From positions 61,007 through 125,006 of the forward strand of contig NZ_SNVV01000015.1 in assembly GCF_004361735.1 (NCBI RefSeq): 64,000 bases of DNA. The letters run 5' to 3'. Below, one piece after another: positions 60,262 through 64,000 of the stretch. This stretch comes from Azoarcus indigens. GTDB taxonomy: Bacteria > Pseudomonadota > Gammaproteobacteria > Burkholderiales > Rhodocyclaceae. The notes beneath the pieces were generated by a model. That model did not search any database, was not told where the DNA came from, and was given only the letters and a program-made list of their open reading frames with translations. The position numbers were made by a program, and so were the translations under genes. Positions within the stretch are counted from its first letter, which is position 1. The number at the start of each line of letters is the position of its first letter.

Positions 60262-61401
60262 ATGAATGCCGCCCGCGCCAGCCTGCTGGACCGCAGCCGC
60301 GAGGGCCCGCTGGGCCTGGTCGAGCGCATCGCGGTGCTGCGCCCCAACGGCGTCGGCGACCTGGTATTCGCTCTGCCGGCGCTGACCGCGCTGCGCCAGC
60401 GCTTTCCCCGCGCGCGCATCGTCTATCTCGGCAAGCCCTGGCACCGCAGCTTCCTGGAGGGGCGCACGCCGCTGGTGAACGAGGTGATCGTGCTGCCGCC
60501 CATTCCCGGCGTCGGCGCGCCTCCCGGCAGCAGGGCGGACGAACGGGCCATCGAGGCCTGCTGCGCCGGCCTGCGCTACCGCCGCTTCGATCTGGCCTTC
60601 CAGCTCTACGGCGGCGGGCGCTATTCCAACCCCTTCCTCAGGCGCGTGGGCGCTCGCCACACCTTCGGCCTGTGTGCGGCGGATGCCAAGCCGCTGGAAT
60701 ATTCGCTGCCCTATGTCCTGTGGCAGAACGAGCGTCTGCGCTTGCTGGAGGTGGTCGGCATGGCCGGCGCGCAGACTCTGGAACTGGAGCCGCGGCTGCC
60801 GCTGCTGCCGCGGGATGTGGACGAACTCCTGGGCAGGCTGGCGCTGCTGCCGCAGCCCTTCGTGGTGCTCAGCCCCGGCGCCAGCGACCCGCGGCGGCGC
60901 TGGCCGGTGGAGCGTTTCGCCGCCGTCGGCGATGCGCTTGCCGCCGCCGGCGCCGCGGTCGTGGTGCAGGGCGACAACCAGGAGCGCGGCTTGAGCGCCG
61001 GCGTGGTCGCCGCCATGCGGCAGCCGGCGCTGGACGCCGCCGGCATGCTCTCGCTCGGCGGGCTGGCGGCCCTGCTGTCGCGGGCGACCCTGGTGGTCGC
61101 CAACGACAGCGGCCCGCTGCACCTCGCCCAGGCGGTGGGCGCCGCCACCGTGGGGCTGTACTGGTTGATCAATCTCTTCGTTTCCGGCCCGCCCACGGTG
61201 GCGCGTCGCCGCTATGCCTTTTCGCTGCGCACCGCCTGCCCGGTGTGCGGCCAGGACAACACGGGCCGCCGCTGCGAACACGATCCCTCCTTCATCGCGG
61301 ACATCGCCGTCGAGGAAGTCGTCGCCCAGGCGCTGGACCTGTGGCGGCAGGAACGCGCCCGGCCGCGCGCGCTGCCGCCGGGCCCGAGCGCATACGCATG
61401 A
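60262..61401 (+). CDS. Glycosyltransferase family 9 (heptosyltransferase-like)
   Basis: 379 residues, 3 bp after the DUF4254-GT2 gene. GT9 motifs are IAVLRPNGVGDLVFALPALTAL, LAFQLYGGGRYSNPFLRRVGA, VVLSPGASDPRRRWPVERFAAVG and VVANDSGPLHLAQAVGAATVGLYW. The TACPVCGQDNTGRRCEHDPSFI segment near residue 335 carries three cysteines and a histidine, a possible metal site. It should transfer a heptose or similar sugar from an ADP-sugar. With the fusion upstream it forms a two-gene glycosylation unit separate from the 39-50 kb cluster. Confidence 0.9.
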   Translation: MNAARASLLDRSREGPLGLVERIAVLRPNGVGDLVFALPALTALRQRFPRARIVYLGKPWHRSFLEGRTPLVNEVIVLPPIPGVGAPPGSRADERAIEACCAGLRYRRFDLAFQLYGGGRYSNPFLRRVGARHTFGLCAADAKPLEYSLPYVLWQNERLRLLEVVGMAGAQTLELEPRLPLLPRDVDELLGRLALLPQPFVVLSPGASDPRRRWPVERFAAVGDALAAAGAAVVVQGDNQERGLSAGVVAAMRQPALDAAGMLSLGGLAALLSRATLVVANDSGPLHLAQAVGAATVGLYWLINLFVSGPPTVARRRYAFSLRTACPVCGQDNTGRRCEHDPSFIADIAVEEVVAQALDLWRQERARPRALPPGPSAYA

Positions 61402-61554
61402 GCCGTCCGCGGCCAGGCGCCAGGCTGCGGGGGCAGCGCAGGGGAGTAAAGCGGGGAGGGGCGCCGCACTCGGGAACGGGGCTTGTAGATTCGCTGCACG
61501 CGGCATTCGTCCCGCATTCCGCTTAACGACAAGCCGGTTTTCTGGGAGACCACC

Positions 61555-62940
61555 ATGTTCAAGCCAAAGGCATTACTGCTCTGCTCCATCGCCGTCCTCG
61601 CGCCCGGGGCACAGGCCGATCCGCTGCCGCCGGATGCCACCTACCGGCCGCCGCCCACCCAGCCGTTCTCCGAAGTCAAACGGATGGACGAGCAGCAGAA
61701 GGCCGCGGTGATGCAGCGCCAGGCCGCGCTGCTCGGCGAGCGCTACGACCTCGCCGACCGCCCGCTGCCGGGCGTGATGATGTCCGGCGGGCGCAAGCCG
61801 GTGCAGGGCGGCGCGCGGGTGAAGCTGGCGGCCGGCATGAGCTGGGACCGCCTCGCCAGCCTCGGCCCGGAGGAGATCCGCGAGCGCGACCTGCTGCCCC
61901 AGGGCTTCCGCCCGCTGCCGCATGTGAAGCAGGCCACCGGCGGCCAGGTGTTCCCGCAGCGCCAGATCGACGTCATCGCCAGCCTGGAGCAGCGCGACCT
62001 GCGCCGCTTCGATGTGGACATGGACCTGCCGGACCACCTCACCCCGGAATTCCCGCCGCCCATCTTCCTCACCACCCATCCGGAGCTGGGCGACGTCTCG
62101 CGCGGGCAGGCGCTCACGCTGCGCAATTTCTACGAAATCATGAACGGCATCATCACGCCGGTGCAGATGGAAGGGCTGCGGCTGCTGCTCACCCCCTTCC
62201 CGCAGGAGGAGTTCAACCAGACCGAGGACCGCAAGGTCGCCGCCCCCAGCATGGGCGTGGCCTGTCTGGACTGCCACACCAACTTCCACACCAACGCCGC
62301 CTTCCACCTCACGCCGGACGTGCGCCCGCAGTCCGCCCGCTTCCGGCTGGACACCAACAGCCTGCGCGGCCTCTTCAACCAGCAGATCCACGGCTCCAAG
62401 CGCTCGCTGCGCTCGGTGGAGGATTTCACCGAGTTCGAGCAGCGCACCGCCTACTTCAACGGCGACCACGTCAGCGCCACGCGCAAGGGCGTGCATCTGC
62501 CCGACCGCCCCAACCAGGTGGCGATGATGGCGCAGATGCAGAACATCATCGACTTCCCGCCGGCGCCCAAGCTGGATGTGACCGGCCGCCTGATCCCGGA
62601 AAAGGCCAGCGCCCAGGAACTGGCCGGCGAGCGCATCTTCAACGGCAAGGGCCGCTGCGCCGAATGCCACGCCGCGCCCGACTTCCTCGACAACCGCATG
62701 CACGACCTTAAGCTGGAGCGCTTCTACAAGGTGGGCAAGACGGTGAACGACCAGGTGGCGCTGCCCGACGGCCCGATCAAGACCTTCACCCTGCGCGGCA
62801 TCAAGGATTCCCCGCCCTATCTGCACGACGGCCGCCTGCCCACGCTGGCCGACACGGTGGAGTTCTTCAACCTGGTGCTGGGCCTCAAGCTCTCGCAAGA
62901 AGAGAAGGACGCCCTGCACGCCTACCTGCTCACGCTCTGA
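61555..62940 (+). CDS. Diheme cytochrome c peroxidase/MauG-like protein
   Basis: 461 residues with a signal peptide (FKPKALLLCSIAVLAPGAQA). Two heme c attachment sites are seen: CLDCH (237-241) and CAECH (368-372). The C-terminal region (SPPYLHDGRLPTLADTVEFFN, then LGLKLSQEEKDALHAYLLTL) is characteristic of cytochrome c peroxidases and MauG-like diheme enzymes. The N-terminal 220 residues are extra and lack further heme motifs. It is periplasmic and probably uses H2O2 or oxidises a substrate at the high-potential heme; the exact reaction is not set. The DUF4142 gene is 10 bp downstream. Confidence 0.88.
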   Translation: MFKPKALLLCSIAVLAPGAQADPLPPDATYRPPPTQPFSEVKRMDEQQKAAVMQRQAALLGERYDLADRPLPGVMMSGGRKPVQGGARVKLAAGMSWDRLASLGPEEIRERDLLPQGFRPLPHVKQATGGQVFPQRQIDVIASLEQRDLRRFDVDMDLPDHLTPEFPPPIFLTTHPELGDVSRGQALTLRNFYEIMNGIITPVQMEGLRLLLTPFPQEEFNQTEDRKVAAPSMGVACLDCHTNFHTNAAFHLTPDVRPQSARFRLDTNSLRGLFNQQIHGSKRSLRSVEDFTEFEQRTAYFNGDHVSATRKGVHLPDRPNQVAMMAQMQNIIDFPPAPKLDVTGRLIPEKASAQELAGERIFNGKGRCAECHAAPDFLDNRMHDLKLERFYKVGKTVNDQVALPDGPIKTFTLRGIKDSPPYLHDGRLPTLADTVEFFNLVLGLKLSQEEKDALHAYLLTL

Positions 62941-62950
62941 GGAGACCTCC

Positions 62951-63571
62951 ATGCGTTCGCCTGCCACCCTCGCCCTGCTGGCCGCACTGGCGCTGCCCGC
63001 CCACGCCCAGCTCGGCAACCCCGGCGTGACCGACCCCGCCACCGCCCAAGCCCGCCCCGGCATGCCCGCCGCAGGCGAAACCAACGTTGCCGACCGCCTC
63101 TTCCTCAAGCTCGCCGCCATGGGCAACTTCGGCGAAGCGGAAGCCGGCCGGCTCGCCATTGCCCGCTCCTCCGACCCCCGCGTGCAGGCCTTCGCCCGCC
63201 AGATGGTGGAAGACCACTCCGCCACCCGCGGCAAGCTGGAGAGCCTTGCCCGCGAGCGCGGGCTGCCGGCCCCCGCGATGCCCCAACCCGACCAGGTAGA
63301 GGCGAAGAAGCGCCTGGAATCCCTCTCCGGCACCGCCTTCAACACCGAGTATCTGGCGGTGCAGCTGGCCGACGACCAGAAGACCGCGCACCTGCTGGAA
63401 TGGGAAATCAACGCCGGCCAGGACGCCGCCGTGCAGCAACTGGCGAAGGAAACGCTGCCGGTGGTGCTGGAGCACCTGCGCCAGGTCCAGGCCCTGATCG
63501 CCGAAACCAGCGGCGCTCCGCCGCAGGGCCTGGCCGCGGCGTCGCCGGCGATGCCGGCGAACAGGAGGTGA
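62951..63571 (+). CDS. DUF4142 secreted protein
   Basis: 206 residues starting with a signal peptide (MRSPATLALLAALALPAHAQ). The DUF4142 four-helix domain covers about residues 45-190: ADRLFLKLAAMGNFGEAEAGRLAIARSSDPRVQAFARQMVEDHSA in outline, GTAFNTEYLAVQLADDQKTAHLLEWEI and KETLPVVLEHLRQVQALI. It is a ferritin-like secreted protein with a conserved histidine pattern (MVEDHSA, TAHLLEWE) often found in stress loci. Function is unknown. It follows the diheme cytochrome within 10 bp and is probably co-transcribed. Confidence 0.9.
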   Translation: MRSPATLALLAALALPAHAQLGNPGVTDPATAQARPGMPAAGETNVADRLFLKLAAMGNFGEAEAGRLAIARSSDPRVQAFARQMVEDHSATRGKLESLARERGLPAPAMPQPDQVEAKKRLESLSGTAFNTEYLAVQLADDQKTAHLLEWEINAGQDAAVQQLAKETLPVVLEHLRQVQALIAETSGAPPQGLAAASPAMPANRR

Positions 63572-63923
63572 GGCCGGGCCAGGGCGATGACTCTGGAGCG
63601 CACGCCCCCTGGCGCACTCCCTCCCCTTCGCGGGGGAGGATCTGGGAGAGGGGGATATCCCCGCACGGGGGCGACTGCGCTGGAGCTTCGCTGAATGCCC
63701 CTCTTTCCTCCGCCGCCGCCCCGGCCTCATAGCCTGCCGGCTCCGAGGCGTTGCGGCGGACGAAGCAGCGCTTTGCTTCTCCACCTGCGCCCGCGCCAGG
63801 AGAGGAGCCTGGCCTCCCGATCCCGGACTGCACCGCCCGCCCGGCTCGGCCAGCCGCCCCGCCTTCTCCACCCTCGTAGGCACGCTCCCTCCCCCCTCGC
63901 GGGGGGAGCAACCGTGTTGGCCG
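63572..63923. repeat. Intergenic region with GC-rich inverted repeats
   Basis: 352 bp without a gene. Two copies of a GC-rich palindromic repeat are visible: CTCCCTCCCCTTCGCGGGGG continuing to GGGAGAGGGGG (63615-63651), and TCCCCCC-TCGC-GGGGGGA (63888-63908). Both are close to a block at 41026-41060. The repeats may act as bidirectional hairpins after the DUF4142 gene. Confidence 0.6.
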
Positions 63924-64000
63924 TCAAGCGGGCGATGGGCTCCATGGGGTGTTGTTCTTGATCATGGCGTTCATGATGGTCAGGAGCTTGCGCATGCAGG
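63924..64000 (-). mobile_element. IS110-family transposase, C-terminal fragment (window edge)
   Basis: The minus-strand frame reads CMRKLLTIMNAMIKNNTPW and then SPSPA-stop. The (A/C)CMRKLLxIxNAMxxxxTPW pattern is the usual C-terminus of IS110-family (DEDD plus Ser) transposases. The gene continues beyond the window, so completeness and exact ends are unknown. IS110 elements lack terminal inverted repeats, so the left boundary cannot be placed. Confidence 0.75.

Overview
The window looks like chromosomal DNA from a high-GC Gram-negative bacterium, most likely a betaproteobacterium (Rhodocyclales/Nitrosomonadales-like; the order is an inference). The support is a second-type IF-1, a coupled proQ-creA pair, a CTGT-N8-ACAG LexA box, a bacteriophytochrome with its own heme oxygenase, and many c-di-GMP proteins. 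There is no prophage or CRISPR array. An IS110-type transposase enters only at the right edge.

Layout: (1) 1-10.4 kb is a sugar-decoration island. The tail of an opine-dehydrogenase-like gene is coupled to a cobalamin-dependent mutase-like gene on the plus strand. They converge on a minus-strand operon: glycosyltransferase/TPR/methyltransferase fusion, a 1257-residue multi-module glycosyltransferase, a VioA-type sugar aminotransferase and an ATP-grasp ligase. (2) 10.5-14.5 kb holds two tandem paralogous diguanylate cyclases and infA. (3) 14.9-19.6 kb holds housekeeping and small genes (DUF2141, TerB/DUF697-like, ProQ, CreA), an unannotated 56-residue membrane protein under an apparent LexA box, tRNA-Thr(UGU) with a terminator, a dead GlxA-type regulator and an ABM-fold protein. 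(4) 19.6-28.0 kb is a signalling block: MASE1-PAS-GAF-GGDEF protein, FIST sensor, histidine kinase, receiver-HDOD and receiver-degenerate-HD proteins. (5) 28.1-34.6 kb has a decayed PAS-GGDEF-EAL gene, then bphP-bphR, facing a heme oxygenase plus PAS histidine kinase operon. (6) 34.9-38.8 kb encodes a three-subunit molybdenum aldehyde/xanthine dehydrogenase (PaoABC-like). (7) 38.9-49.8 kb is a second glycan island: DUF4254, GT9, then an eight-gene minus-strand operon (GT4, SDR, GmhB-like phosphatase, GT9, carbamoyltransferase, GT2, GT4, UDP-xylose synthase). (8) 50.3-58.9 kb is stress/envelope type: BON protein, PRC-barrel protein, an ABC exporter fused to a kinase-like and a receiver domain, a broken metallo-beta-lactamase-fold gene, two DUF892 ferritin-like genes, ZIP transporter, DUF421 and DUF2795. 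(9) 58.9-63.6 kb has a DUF4254-GT2 fusion, another GT9, a diheme cytochrome c peroxidase-like protein and a DUF4142 protein. The right end has GC-rich inverted repeats and the IS110 fragment.

How the genes may work together: cell-surface glycan assembly recurs in three places, and DUF4254 occurs twice beside GT9 enzymes, once fused to a GT2 domain. Light sensing (BphP with biliverdin from the heme oxygenase), c-di-GMP turnover (three GGDEF proteins plus one pseudogene) and the FIST/HDOD block suggest a cell that couples environmental cues to surface or motility behaviour. The most unusual single protein is the ABC transporter-pseudokinase-receiver fusion at 52.1-54.8 kb. The most pathway-like novelty is the B12 mutase/opine dehydrogenase/ATP-grasp/aminotransferase set at the left end.
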